Source of the DNA: Stenotrophomonas sp. BIO128-Bstrain
Lineage (GTDB): Bacteria > Pseudomonadota > Gammaproteobacteria > Xanthomonadales > Xanthomonadaceae
NCBI RefSeq assembly: GCF_030128875.1
Contig: NZ_CP124620.1
Coordinates: 558,001-622,000 of the forward strand
DNA length: 64,000 nucleotides
Direction: 5' to 3'
Part shown: in pieces, positions 23,367 to 31,942 of the stretch
Numbering within the stretch: the first letter of the stretch is position 1
Layout of the letters: every line of letters starts with the position of its first letter
Made by a program: the position numbers and the translations under genes
Notes under the pieces: model-generated
Seen by the model: the letters and a program-made list of their open reading frames with translations, nothing else
The model's database searches: none
What the model was told of the DNA's origin: nothing

Positions 23367-25931
23367 TCAATCGTGCCGACGTGGATCCAGGGAGATCAGC
23401 CGGGTCGCATCGAGCAGGGCGGCGGGCAGGTGCACGCCGCCGGGCGCGGCCAGGTAACGGGCGCGCCAGACCGGGGCGAACTTCGATTTGAAGCGGCGCA
23501 GGCCGCTGAAGCCGTAGAAGCGTTCACCGTGCCGCGCGACCACGTTGGCGAAACGGTTCCAGCGCCCGGCCAGGCGATGCTGGGCGAGCCCGGACAGCGG
23601 CGCCATGCCCAGCGAGAAGCGGTGGAAGCCCTGCGCGCGGCCCCACAGGAACAGTTCGATGAACAGGAAATCCATGGTGCCCTTGGGCGCATCGTCGACG
23701 TGCCGCATCAGGTCGACCGACAGTTCATTGCCGGCCGGCGCCTGCCATAGATTGGCGAAGGCCACGATGCGGCCCTCGGCCTCGACCAGCGCCACCGGGA
23801 AGCGGGACAGGTAGGCCGGGTCGAAGCTGCCCAGGGAGAAGCCCTTTTCATCACCGGCCTTGTCGTCCAGCCATTGCTGGGAGACCACCGACAGGGCCGG
23901 CAGCAGGGCCGGTACTTCCTCGGGGGGCGCGACGCGGAAGCTCAACCCGCCGCGCTTTCCGCGGTTCCAGGCCTGGCGCAGATCGGCGCGATCGCGGCCT
24001 TCCAGGGTGAAGTCCTGCAGCGGGACCATCGCCTCTTCGCCGAGTTTGACCAGGGTCAGGCCGAGATCGAGGTAGGTCTGCCAATGCGCTTCGCCCACCT
24101 GGTAGAACACCGGGCGCAGGCCGAGCCGGTCGGCTTCCTCGCGGAAGCGCCAGATCAGCGCACGCACCACCTCCGGCGGGCCGACCGGATCGCCCATCGC
24201 GATCAGCGAGCCGCCGTAGCGCTGCATCATCACGAAGCCGCGCTGCGCCTCGTCGCGCAGCACGGCCTTGTCCGCGGTGAGTACCAGGCAGGCCTGGGTG
24301 TCCTCGGCGGCGGCGAGGATCGGGGCGAGTGCGCCCAGCGTGGCGGCATCGGCGGCCGGCAGCGGGCTGCGCGTGCTGTGCAGCAACCGGGCCAGGCCGA
24401 AGATGGTCAGCGCGATCGCCACCAGCAACAGCGCCCGCAATGCACGCGGCGCGTTGCCCTGCAGCGCGAACTGCCACCACAGCTCGTTCTGGTATTCGAC
24501 GTGGCTGTAGACGAAGAACAGCAGCCAGATCACCGCCACCAGCACCAGCCCGAGGTTGCGGATCCACGGCCACGACCAGGCCTCGTCCAGCAGCGCGCCC
24601 TGGCGGTAGAACTCACGGCGCGAGGCCCACAGCGCGGCAGCCACGAGCAGCGCCGACAGCGCGATCAATACCTGCCCGCCGCGCAGCCAGATCGGCAGCG
24701 GGGACAGCACGCAGATGCCGAGTGCCAGCATCCACGCGGCATGGCTGCGCCGCTGCAGGCCCTGACCGATCAGCAGCAGCGCGACACCGGCCAGACTGCC
24801 CAGCAGATGCGAGGTTTCCAGGATGGGCAGCGACGCGGTGATCAGGTGCCGACGAGGGGTCGGCAGGGTGCCGTCGATCACCAGCGCGGCGCCGACGCTG
24901 AACACCGCCAGCGCGATGATCTGCGGCAGCCACGGGCGCAGGGCGGTCCAGCCGACCCGGGTCGCACCGGCACCGGCGCGCAGCGGGCGACGCAGCGCGG
25001 GCGCCACCGCCAGCACCGTGGCCAGCAGAAGCGGCAGCACGTAGTAGGTCACGCGGTAGATCAATGCCGCCGCCAGCACCGCAGCGGGGGCTACCTGTGG
25101 CAACAGCTTCAACAGGCTCCACTCGAATACGCCCAGGCCGGCCGGCACGCTGGAGATCAGGCCGGCCAGCACCGCGACCAGGTACAGACCGACGAAACCG
25201 GGCAGCCCGGTCGGCGTATCCATCGGCAGCAGCACATAGAAGGCTGCGCTGGCCAGCACCAGTTCGACCACGCTCAGTGCCGTGACGCCGAGCATCGTGC
25301 GGCGATCCGGCAGCCACAACGCATGCCCGCGGATGCGGAAACTGCGGCCCTCGCGCCCCACCAGCAGCACCGTGCCGGCATAGGCCAGCAGGCCAAGGAC
25401 GCCGATCACACGCACCGCCTGCACCGGGATCGGCAACGCCAGCGCGGCCGCGCCGGGCTCAAGCACGAAGGCCAGCGCCAGCAGCAGCCAGGCGCCGAAC
25501 ATGAAGCCCAGCGTGCTCATCAACACCACCTGGCCGATCTCGCCGAGCGTCAGCCCCGCGCGACCATAGCCACGCAGGCGCACCGCACCGCCGGTGAGCG
25601 CGGCAAAGCCCAGCGTCTGCCCCAGCGTATGGGCGAGAAAGGCGGTGATGCCGACCCGCGCTGGATGCAGGCGTTTGCCGCTGCGGCGCAGGCCGATCGC
25701 ATCGAAGCCGATCAGGCAGGCGTAGCTGGCCAGGCCGAGCAGCACGGTCAATGCGATCTGGCCGGCGCCGAGATGACGGAACGCCTCGCGGATCGCGCGG
25801 TAACCGTGTTCGTCGAATTCGTTGGCCAGCCCGCGCAGGGCCAGGGCCAGGATCACCAGCGGGATGACGACGGTTGCGGCGCGACGCCAGGGGGCGCGGG
25901 CCGGCGTGGGAGCAGGGGCGGTGTCGGTCAT
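23367..25931 (-). CDS. mprF: Bifunctional lysylphosphatidylglycerol flippase/synthetase MprF
   Basis: An 854-residue MprF. The N-terminal half (to about residue 530) has many membrane helices forming the flippase and linker region. The C-terminal GNAT-type domain carries the aminoacyl-tRNA-dependent transferase (GGSLIAMGDPVGPP, then LIWRFREEADRLGLRPVFYQVG, and WRARYLAAPGG near the end). The product transfers Lys from Lys-tRNA to phosphatidylglycerol, reducing the negative surface charge and raising resistance to cationic peptides. The start at 25931 (MTDTAPAP) is used because the upstream frame is not family-like. It faces the AcvB/VirJ-type gene, 23 bp apart. In Rhizobium and Agrobacterium the homologues lpiA and acvB form one operon. 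Confidence 0.93.
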   Translation of the reverse strand: MTDTAPAPTPARAPWRRAATVVIPLVILALALRGLANEFDEHGYRAIREAFRHLGAGQIALTVLLGLASYACLIGFDAIGLRRSGKRLHPARVGITAFLAHTLGQTLGFAALTGGAVRLRGYGRAGLTLGEIGQVVLMSTLGFMFGAWLLLALAFVLEPGAAALALPIPVQAVRVIGVLGLLAYAGTVLLVGREGRSFRIRGHALWLPDRRTMLGVTALSVVELVLASAAFYVLLPMDTPTGLPGFVGLYLVAVLAGLISSVPAGLGVFEWSLLKLLPQVAPAAVLAAALIYRVTYYVLPLLLATVLAVAPALRRPLRAGAGATRVGWTALRPWLPQIIALAVFSVGAALVIDGTLPTPRRHLITASLPILETSHLLGSLAGVALLLIGQGLQRRSHAAWMLALGICVLSPLPIWLRGGQVLIALSALLVAAALWASRREFYRQGALLDEAWSWPWIRNLGLVLVAVIWLLFFVYSHVEYQNELWWQFALQGNAPRALRALLLVAIALTIFGLARLLHSTRSPLPAADAATLGALAPILAAAEDTQACLVLTADKAVLRDEAQRGFVMMQRYGGSLIAMGDPVGPPEVVRALIWRFREEADRLGLRPVFYQVGEAHWQTYLDLGLTLVKLGEEAMVPLQDFTLEGRDRADLRQAWNRGKRGGLSFRVAPPEEVPALLPALSVVSQQWLDDKAGDEKGFSLGSFDPAYLSRFPVALVEAEGRIVAFANLWQAPAGNELSVDLMRHVDDAPKGTMDFLFIELFLWGRAQGFHRFSLGMAPLSGLAQHRLAGRWNRFANVVARHGERFYGFSGLRRFKSKFAPVWRARYLAAPGGVHLPAALLDATRLISLDPRRHD

Positions 25932-26126
25932 CGGTACAGCGTGCTCCGGGATGGGCGATGAAAGAGTCAACGGCGGGCGTGCCTGCCGGGTCCGGCAAAT
26001 CGTGCGCCTGATGCCGACGCTTGCCAAGCGGCGGCGCTGTGCGTGCTGTGGCTGCTTTGCGCACCGGCCCCGGCAGGCGCACGCTGCATCGGTGACAATG
26101 CGGTTTCATCCAGAGGAGCAAACGCC

Positions 26127-26474
26127 ATGTTGGAACGTTTCGACGTAGGTCCGCGCATGTCCGAAATGACCGTGCACAACAAGGTCGCGTATCTGTCCGG
26201 GCAGATCCCCGAAGACACCAGCCAGGACATCACCGGGCAGACCCGTCAGGTGCTGGAAGAGATCGACAAGCTGCTGGCACTGGTGGCCAGTGACAAGCAG
26301 CACATCCTGCGCGCGGAAATCTTCCTGGCCGACATCGGCGATTTCGCCGGCATGAATGCCGCGTGGGATGAGTGGGTGGTGGCAGGCATGACCCCGGCGC
26401 GCGCGACCGTGGAAGCCAAGCTGGCCGACCCGAGCTGGAAAGTGGAGATCGTGGTGACGGCGGCCCTGCCGTAA
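26127..26474 (+). CDS. RidA-family enamine/imine deaminase
   Basis: A 115-residue RidA/YjgF-type protein. The catalytic Arg (Arg92) sits in TPARATVEAK, the Glu near the C-terminus is Glu107 in KVEIVV, and the trimer core shows YLSGQIP. RidA destroys reactive 2-aminoacrylate-type enamines from PLP enzymes. AGAGGAG 7 nt before the ATG supports the start. The protein starts MLERFDVGPRMSEM, which belongs to a RidA subgroup close to YoaB, and may not be the main RidA. It converges on the RnfB-like gene across a REP hairpin. Confidence 0.9.
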   Translation: MLERFDVGPRMSEMTVHNKVAYLSGQIPEDTSQDITGQTRQVLEEIDKLLALVASDKQHILRAEIFLADIGDFAGMNAAWDEWVVAGMTPARATVEAKLADPSWKVEIVVTAALP

Positions 26475-26538
26475 CCGTGCCGTGAAGCAGGGGCGCCATG
26501 GAGATCGACGCATCGCCATGCGCCCCGCTGTCACGAGC

Positions 26539-26558
26539 AGGGCCGTAGCCGGCCCTAC
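26539..26558 (-). repeat. Single GTAG-headed REP hairpin (SMAG-like)
   Basis: On the minus strand GTAG (26558-26555) is followed by a stem of 7 bp (26556-26550 with 26545-26539) around a four-base loop. The head overlaps the stem start by two bases, unlike the doublet at 13301. The TAG of the head is also the stop codon of the RnfB-like gene. Just beyond it, a second imperfect inverted repeat (about 26484-26532) adds another stem of GC-rich sequence. The unit separates the convergent ridA and rnfB-like genes and can act as terminator. Confidence 0.6.
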
Positions 26559-26977
26559 CGCGTTACGCTGACCAGTGCGATGCAGTCCACCGGGCACGGC
26601 GGGATGCACAGTTCGCAGCCGGTGCACAGATCGGCAATGACCGTGTGCATGTACTTGGCACCGCCGACGATCGCATCGACCGGGCACGCCTGGATGCACT
26701 TGGTGCAGCCGATGCAGTCCGCTTCGATCACCACCGCGACCTGCGGTGCCTTGTGTTCGCCGCGCGAGCGGTCGAACGGCAGCGCGACGACCCCCAGCAC
26801 ATCCGCCAACGCGCGTGCGCCGGCATCGCCGCCTGGTGGGCAATGATCGACGCCCGCCTCGCCGCGTGCCATCGCCTCGGCGTACGGGCGGCAGCCGTCG
26901 TAGCCGCATTGCCCGCATTGGGTCTGTGGCAACAGCCGGTCAAGGCGTTCGGTGAGGGTGTCGATGGGAAGACTCAT
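26555..26977 (-). CDS. RnfB-like iron-sulfur protein without membrane anchor
   Basis: A 140-residue ferredoxin with an N-terminal four-Cys cluster ([17 protein letters not shown], then DHCPPGG), a hinge, and a C-terminal 2x[4Fe-4S] ferredoxin ([34 protein letters not shown]). This is the RnfB/RsxB type, in which electrons pass from NADH to the Rnf complex. Typical RnfB has an N-terminal membrane helix before the cluster; here the start [23 protein letters not shown] leaves none, and no rnfA, C, D, G or E gene is adjacent. It may serve another redox partner. Its stop codon is part of a REP head. Confidence 0.85.
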   Translation of the reverse strand: MSLPIDTLTERLDRLLPQTQCGQCGYDGCRPYAEAMARGEAGVDHCPPGGDAGARALADVLGVVALPFDRSRGEHKAPQVAVVIEADCIGCTKCIQACPVDAIVGGAKYMHTVIADLCTGCELCIPPCPVDCIALVSVTR

Positions 26978-27005
26978 GGCGTGGCGGTGGCTGCGCGGTG
27001 GGGCA

Positions 27006-27647
27006 TCAGGCCCGGCTGTCCCGGGCGGGTGGGGCACTGGCTGGCGCCGTCCGGCGCGGCTTCATGGGTTTGCCGCGGTACCAGCGTTCGTGGGCGAGGG
27101 CGAGCATCGGGCGGTCCTCGCTGCTGTCGCCGTAGGCATGGATGCGCAGATAGCGCGGAAGGTCGAAGCGACGGCGGATCTGCGCCACCTTGTGCGGAGC
27201 ACAGTCGCCCTCGGCATAGCGCCCGGTGAGGCACCCGTCGCGGCTCTCCAGCCGGTTGCAGATCAGCTCCAGCCCCATCGCTTCGCACCACGGGCGCAGG
27301 TACAGGTCCAGCGAGCCGGACACGATCACCACCGTGTGCTGCTGCTTGAGGTGCCACTGGATCTGCTCAAGCATCTCCGGCCGCATCACGCCGGGCAGCA
27401 CGTCACGCGCGTAGCCGGCGGCCTGCGCGGTGATGTCCTCCAGATGGCGATCGGTGAAGGTCAGGCGGGTGACGCGGCGGCGGAGCCGTTCGGCCGAGAT
27501 CAGCTTCAGGCGATAGGCCAGCAGCCACGGGCCCACTTTCCACCAGGCCTGCGCGAGCTGTTCGGGGGTGGCCACACGGCGCAGGAAACGCCCGTAGGTA
27601 TCGCAGGTGGTGACCGTGTGGTCGAAATCGAACAGCGCCAGTTCCAA
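27006..27647 (-). CDS. HAD-IB-type phosphatase (phosphoserine phosphatase-like)
   Basis: A 213-residue haloacid dehalogenase superfamily hydrolase. The nucleophile and acid are Asp7 and Asp9 in FDFDHTVT, motif II is [12 protein letters not shown] and motif IV is [12 protein letters not shown]. Between them lies a helical cap as in subfamily IB, which includes SerB-like phosphatases and phosphatidylglycerophosphatase-type enzymes. The C-terminal tail is rich in Pro, Ala and Arg and probably disordered. The substrate is unknown. It is 28 bp upstream of the RnfB-like gene and 60 bp downstream of metG on the same strand. Confidence 0.87.
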   Translation of the reverse strand: MELALFDFDHTVTTCDTYGRFLRRVATPEQLAQAWWKVGPWLLAYRLKLISAERLRRRVTRLTFTDRHLEDITAQAAGYARDVLPGVMRPEMLEQIQWHLKQQHTVVIVSGSLDLYLRPWCEAMGLELICNRLESRDGCLTGRYAEGDCAPHKVAQIRRRFDLPRYLRIHAYGDSSEDRPMLALAHERWYRGKPMKPRRTAPASAPPARDSRA

Positions 27648-27707
27648 CCCACACCTCCAGGCAGAAAAGCGTGGCAGGGCGACCGGGTGGCCGCCCTGCC
27701 GTCGCGG

Positions 27708-29786
27708 TCAGCGGACCGGCATGCCCGGCAGCGCGGCGCTGTCGGCGTCCAGCAGGGCGAGTGCGCCGCCGTCGAAACCGGCCGACAGGATCATGCCTTC
27801 GCTCAGGCCGAAGCGCATCTTGCGCGGGGCCAGGTTGGCGATGAACACCACGCTGCGGCCGACCAGCTGCTCCGGCTCGCCGTAGCTGGCGCGGATGCCG
27901 GAGAAGATCTGGCGCTTGCCCAGGTCACCGGCGTCGAGTTCGAAGCGCAGCAGCTTGTCCGAGCCCTCCACGAACTCGCAGACCAGCACCTTGCCGATAC
28001 GCAGATCCAGCTTGGCGAAGTCGTCGATGCCGATGTAGGCCGGCGCGGCCTCGCCATCGGTGGCTACCGCCGGTGCCGGTGCGGCAGCGGGCTTGGCCGG
28101 CTTGGCCGGGGCGGCGGGGGCCGGGGTGGCGGCCTGCAGGGTGTCCTTGGAAGCGTCGGTCATGGCGTCGATTTTTTTCGGGTCGATACGGGTGAACAGG
28201 GGCTCGTACACCGCGATGGTGTGCGCGGTCAGCGGGGTGGCGATGTCGGTCCAGGCCTGCACCGGCGCGGCCAGGAAGGCCTCGGCCTGCGCAGCGGTGG
28301 CCGGCAGCACCGGCTTGAGCGCGGTAACCAGCACACGGAACAGGTTCAGGCCCTGGGTGCAGACCGACTGCAGCTGCGCATCGGCGCCGTCCTGTTTGGC
28401 GATCACCCACGGCTTTTCATCGTCGATGTAGCGGTTGGCTTCATCGGCCAACGCCATGGTCTGGCGCAGTGCACTGGCCGGATCATTGCGTTCGTACGCC
28501 TCGCGGATCGGCGCCAGCGCGGCGACGAAGCGGTCGTACTGGGCGGCATCGGTCAGCGCAGCGGCCAGGCGGCCCTCGAAGCGCTTGCTGATGAAGCCGG
28601 CGCAGCGGCTGGCCAGGTTGACGAACTTGCCGACCAGATCCGCGTTGACGCGCGCGATGAAGTCGCCCAGGTTCAGGTCGAGATCGTCCACGCCGCCGGA
28701 GGACTTGGCCGCGAAGTAATAGCGCAGCGCTTCGGGTTCCAGCCCGGCATCCAGGAAGGTGCGCGCCATCACGAAGGTGCCGCGCGACTTGGACATCTTC
28801 GCGCCATCCACGGTCAGGTAGCCGTTGACGTGCAGGCGGGTCGGGGCGCGGTGGCCGGTGCCGTGCAGCACCGCCGGCCAGAACAGGCCGTGGAAGTTCA
28901 CGATGTCCTTGCCGATGAAGTGGTGCAGCTCGGTGCTGGTGCCCGCGCGCAGGTGCGCCTCGAAGTCTTCGCCGGTCTTCGCGCACAGCGTCTGGAAGCT
29001 GGACAGATAGCCGATCGGTGCATCCAGCCAGACATAGAAGTACTTGCCCGGGTGGCCGGGAATCTGGAAGCCGAAGTACGGCGCATCGCGCGAGATGTCC
29101 CACGCGCGCAGGCCACCGTCGGCATTGAGCCACTCACCCAGCTTGGCCTTCACGCCCGGCAGGGCGACGTCGCCGGCCAGCCACTCGCGCAGGAAGCTTT
29201 CGAAGCGGCCGACCTCGAAGAAGAAATGCTCCGAATCGCGGATTTCCGGCGTCGCGCCGGAGATCACCGATTTCGGGTCTTTGAGATCGGTCGGGCTGTA
29301 AGTGGCGCCGCAGACTTCGCAGTTGTCGCCGTACTGGTCCGGGGTGCCACAGTTCGGGCAGATGCCCTTGATGTAGCGGTCCGGCAGGAACATGCCCTTG
29401 GCCGGGTCGTAGAACTGGGCCACGGAGCGGCGCGCGATGTGGCCTTCCGCCTCGAGCTTGAGGTAGAAGGCTTCGGTCAGCGCCTTGTTGGCCGCCGAGT
29501 TGGTCGAGTCGTAATGGTCGAACGCGACGCCGAACGCGGCGAAATCGCGCTCATGGCTGGCCTGGATGCTGGCGATGAAGGCTTCCGGGGTCACGCCGGC
29601 CTTCTCGGCCGCGAGCATGATCGGGGTGCCATGGGTGTCATCGGCGCAGACGAACCAGGTCTTGCCGCCGCTCATTCGACGCGCGCGCACCCAGATGTCA
29701 GCCTGGATGTAGCCGACCAGGTGGCCCAGGTGCAGCGGGCCGTTGGCGTAGGGCAGGGCGGTGGTGACGAGAGCGGTGCGGGTCAT
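27708..29786 (-). CDS. metG: Methionine-tRNA ligase
   Basis: A 692-residue class I aminoacyl-tRNA synthetase that charges tRNA-Met. HIGH appears as HLGH (19-22), KMSKS is at 330-334, and the zinc knuckle has CPNCGTPDQYGDNCEVCG. The anticodon-binding helical domain follows. An Ala/Pro-rich linker (about 565-585) leads to the C-terminal EMAP-II-like tRNA-binding domain (KLDLRIGKVLVCEF to the end), as in dimeric bacterial MetRS. The start MTRTALVTTALPYANGPLHLGH is family-typical. The DUF2147 gene lies upstream on the same strand. Confidence 0.97.
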   Translation of the reverse strand: MTRTALVTTALPYANGPLHLGHLVGYIQADIWVRARRMSGGKTWFVCADDTHGTPIMLAAEKAGVTPEAFIASIQASHERDFAAFGVAFDHYDSTNSAANKALTEAFYLKLEAEGHIARRSVAQFYDPAKGMFLPDRYIKGICPNCGTPDQYGDNCEVCGATYSPTDLKDPKSVISGATPEIRDSEHFFFEVGRFESFLREWLAGDVALPGVKAKLGEWLNADGGLRAWDISRDAPYFGFQIPGHPGKYFYVWLDAPIGYLSSFQTLCAKTGEDFEAHLRAGTSTELHHFIGKDIVNFHGLFWPAVLHGTGHRAPTRLHVNGYLTVDGAKMSKSRGTFVMARTFLDAGLEPEALRYYFAAKSSGGVDDLDLNLGDFIARVNADLVGKFVNLASRCAGFISKRFEGRLAAALTDAAQYDRFVAALAPIREAYERNDPASALRQTMALADEANRYIDDEKPWVIAKQDGADAQLQSVCTQGLNLFRVLVTALKPVLPATAAQAEAFLAAPVQAWTDIATPLTAHTIAVYEPLFTRIDPKKIDAMTDASKDTLQAATPAPAAPAKPAKPAAAPAPAVATDGEAAPAYIGIDDFAKLDLRIGKVLVCEFVEGSDKLLRFELDAGDLGKRQIFSGIRASYGEPEQLVGRSVVFIANLAPRKMRFGLSEGMILSAGFDGGALALLDADSAALPGMPVR

Positions 29787-29836
29787 GGTGAGCGCTGTTG
29801 CCAGGGGAACCGGGGATTATCGCATGCCAAAACGCA

Positions 29837-29860
29837 GTAACCCGGCCGAAGCCGGGTTAC
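29837..29860 (-). terminator. Rho-independent terminator of the DUF2147 gene
   Basis: A perfect 10-bp stem (29837-29846 with 29851-29860) with a CGAA loop is followed by TTTTGG on the minus strand. It lies 24 bp after the DUF2147 stop codon and upstream of the metG start, separating the two transcripts. Confidence 0.8.
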
Positions 29861-29883
29861 CGGGGCTGGAACCTGCGCGGGGC

Positions 29884-30327
29884 TTACTCGCGCACCCAGG
29901 TCTGGGCGCGGCAGATGAAGGCCACGCAGCCGGACACGTCCAGCTTGGCGCCGCCGGTCTGCAGCTTCATCTTGGACTTGTAGGTCTTGCCGTTGCCCGG
30001 GTCCAGGATGGTGCCGCCGGACCAGGCGTTGGCGCCATCGGCCTTGAGGTTCCACAGGATGGTCATGCCCTTGACCGGCTTGTTCTTGTTGGCGCCCTCG
30101 CAGCCATCGCAGACCGGGTTGGGGCCCTTGTCCGAGTGCAGGATGTCCACGACCTTGCCGGTCAGGGTGCCGTTGGTGGCCTGGGTGATCTCCACGATCG
30201 ACTTCACCTTGCCGGTCTTGTCATCGATGGTCTTCCAGCGGCCGACGGCGCCATCGGCGGCGCTGGCCGACAGGGCGGCCATCATCAGCGGCAACGCCAG
30301 CAACAGGGTCTTGAAGGTCTTGCGCAT
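29884..30327 (-). CDS. Exported DUF2147 protein
   Basis: A 147-residue exported protein with a signal peptide ending ASA (residue 23) and a DUF2147 beta-barrel domain of about 120 residues (DGAVGRWKTIDDKTGKVKSIVEI at the start, YKSKMKLQTGGAKLDVSGCVAFICRAQTW at the end). It has four Cys, likely forming two disulfides (CDGCEGAN and CVAFICRAQ). The function is unknown; family members occur beside envelope genes. GGAGGGGAAC stands just before the ATG at 30327 as ribosome binding site. Confidence 0.85.
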   Translation of the reverse strand: MRKTFKTLLLALPLMMAALSASAADGAVGRWKTIDDKTGKVKSIVEITQATNGTLTGKVVDILHSDKGPNPVCDGCEGANKNKPVKGMTILWNLKADGANAWSGGTILDPGNGKTYKSKMKLQTGGAKLDVSGCVAFICRAQTWVRE

Positions 30328-30428
30328 GTTCCCCTCCCAGGGATGTCCGTGAACGCCGGCGCAGGCGGCCGGTACAAGGCCGACTGTATACCCATTCGCT
30401 CCGGTACGGAACGTGCCCGGCGCACGGT

Positions 30429-30848
30429 TCAGCCGGCGTCGGCCGGGATCTCGTACAGCTCCAGCGGCAGGTTGTCGGGATCGGCGAAGAAGGTGAACCG
30501 GCGCCCGGTGTACTCGTCCACCCGGATCGGCTCGCAGGCCACCCCGGCCGTGGCCAGGCGTTCGATCATGGGCTCCAGCAGGTGCACGCGGAAGGCCAGG
30601 TGGCGCAGGCCCTGGGCCTCGGGGCGGCTGGGGCGCGGCGGCGCCCCCGGGAACGAGAACAGCTCCAGCTGGCTGCCGTCGGGCAGGGCCAGGTCGAGCT
30701 TCCAGGAATCGCGCGCCGCGCGGTAGTTCTCGGCGATCACCCGCAAACCGAGCACGCGGGTATAGAAGTCCTTGGAGCGGGCGTAATCCGAGGCGATCAG
30801 GGCCACGTGGTGGATGCCGGTCAGCGGGGAGGTGTCCAAAGCGTTCAT
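30429..30848 (-). CDS. VOC-family protein (YaeR/GloA2-type)
   Basis: A 139-residue vicinal oxygen chelate protein. It starts SPLTGIHHVALIASDYARS, with metal ligands expected at His14 and a late Glu in PLELYEI, the arrangement of glyoxalase I-type and SMU1112c/YaeR enzymes. Two beta-alpha-beta-beta-beta modules are evident. The exact substrate is not known; a glyoxalase role is plausible but not shown. The ATG overlaps the stop of the beta-lactamase-like gene (ATGA), so the two are translationally coupled. Confidence 0.83.
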   Translation of the reverse strand: MNALDTSPLTGIHHVALIASDYARSKDFYTRVLGLRVIAENYRAARDSWKLDLALPDGSQLELFSFPGAPPRPSRPEAQGLRHLAFRVHLLEPMIERLATAGVACEPIRVDEYTGRRFTFFADPDNLPLELYEIPADAG

Positions 30849-31924
30849 TGCAGGGTGTCCAGCCAGCGCCGGGCGATCTGCAGCGCCAGCGGATAGGGTT
30901 CGGGTGCGTTGCGGTTGCTGAGCACGATCACGGTGAGGCGCTGCGCCGGGTAGCGCAGGATCACGTTGCGGAAACCGATGCTCTCGCCGCTGTGCCAGTG
31001 TGCGCCGCCGTTGAGGCGCCAACCGAAGCCGTAGAACGGCACGTCCGGTTCGGCGGTGGGCGTGGCAGGGGAGAACATCTGCGTCAGCGATGTCGCTTTC
31101 AGCAGCCGCTGGTCATACAGCGCGGCATCCCACCGGGCCAGATCGTCCACCGAGGAATAGATGCCGCCATCCCCCAGCACCGCACTCGTCAGGCTCTGGT
31201 CGGTGCGCTGCCAGCGCCCGTCGACCTCGCTGTAGCCATAGGCGCGACGGGCGATATCGTCCACCCCGTCCTGATGGGCCACGCTGTCGCGCATGCCCAG
31301 CGGCAGGAAAATCCGCTGGCGCAGGAAGGTCGCGAAATCGCTGCCGGAGGCCTTGCCGACCACCAGCGCCAGCAGCGCGTAGCCGCTGTTGCTGTAGCGG
31401 TAGGCCGTGCCGGGTGTGAAGTACGTCCGGTCCTGAGCCTCCAGCAGATGCAGCACATCCTGGTCATGCACCTGCGCGGTCGCGTCGGCGGCCATCAGGT
31501 CTTCGTAGTCGAGCAGGCCGCTGGTGTGGCTGAGCAGCTGGCGCAGGGTGATCGCATCGGCGGCGGCCGGCAACGAGGGCAACCAGCGCTTCAGCGGATC
31601 ATCCAGAGTAAGCGCGCCGTCCTCGGCCAGCAGCAGGATCGCTGCGGCGGTGAACTGCTTGCTGACCGAGGCCAGCCGGAAGTTGGTCTGTGCGGTCACG
31701 GCGGTGCGATCTTCCAGCACCGCCAGCCCGTAGCCGCGCCGGAACACCGGTTTGCCATCGTGCAGGACCAGTACCGCGGCGCCCGGCACCTGGCCGTCGT
31801 AGCGCTGCATCAGGGCATCAATGCCTGGATCCGGCGGTGTCAGCGTCGGCGCGGCCATCACTGAACCGCTGCCGGCGATGCACATCGCGCCGATCCACCC
31901 ACGTAGATGCCGCACGATGTGCAT
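30845..31924 (-). CDS. Exported beta-lactamase-family serine hydrolase (class C-like)
   Basis: A 359-residue protein with a signal peptide (cleavage about MAA, residue 25) and the class C/DD-peptidase fold. The nucleophile is Ser86 in SVSK (SxxK), Tyr177 in YSN is the YxN motif, and HSGESIG near residue 323 replaces KTG. The HSG in place of KTG points to a CubicO/esterase-type serine hydrolase rather than a true AmpC. Substrate unknown; antibiotic hydrolysis should not be assumed. The DUF885 peptidase gene lies 19 bp upstream, and the VOC gene overlaps its end, so the three may form an operon. Confidence 0.87.
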   Translation of the reverse strand: MHIVRHLRGWIGAMCIAGSGSVMAAPTLTPPDPGIDALMQRYDGQVPGAAVLVLHDGKPVFRRGYGLAVLEDRTAVTAQTNFRLASVSKQFTAAAILLLAEDGALTLDDPLKRWLPSLPAAADAITLRQLLSHTSGLLDYEDLMAADATAQVHDQDVLHLLEAQDRTYFTPGTAYRYSNSGYALLALVVGKASGSDFATFLRQRIFLPLGMRDSVAHQDGVDDIARRAYGYSEVDGRWQRTDQSLTSAVLGDGGIYSSVDDLARWDAALYDQRLLKATSLTQMFSPATPTAEPDVPFYGFGWRLNGGAHWHSGESIGFRNVILRYPAQRLTVIVLSNRNAPEPYPLALQIARRWLDTLQ

Positions 31925-31942
31925 GTCCGGTTCCTTCTGCGC

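Noticed and set aside
23874-25961. A 695-codon open frame on the plus strand opposite mprF
   Set aside because: It is a Gln/Arg/His-rich antisense frame of mprF, without a ribosome binding site or recognisable domain.
26952-29840. A 962-codon open frame on the plus strand opposite metG
   Set aside because: metG is complete with HLGH and KMSKS on the other strand; this frame is an artefact of codon bias at high GC.
31054-31924. The serine hydrolase as a true AmpC antibiotic resistance gene
   Set aside because: The KTG motif is replaced by HSG, and the protein groups better with CubicO/esterase-type proteins; a resistance call is not supported.
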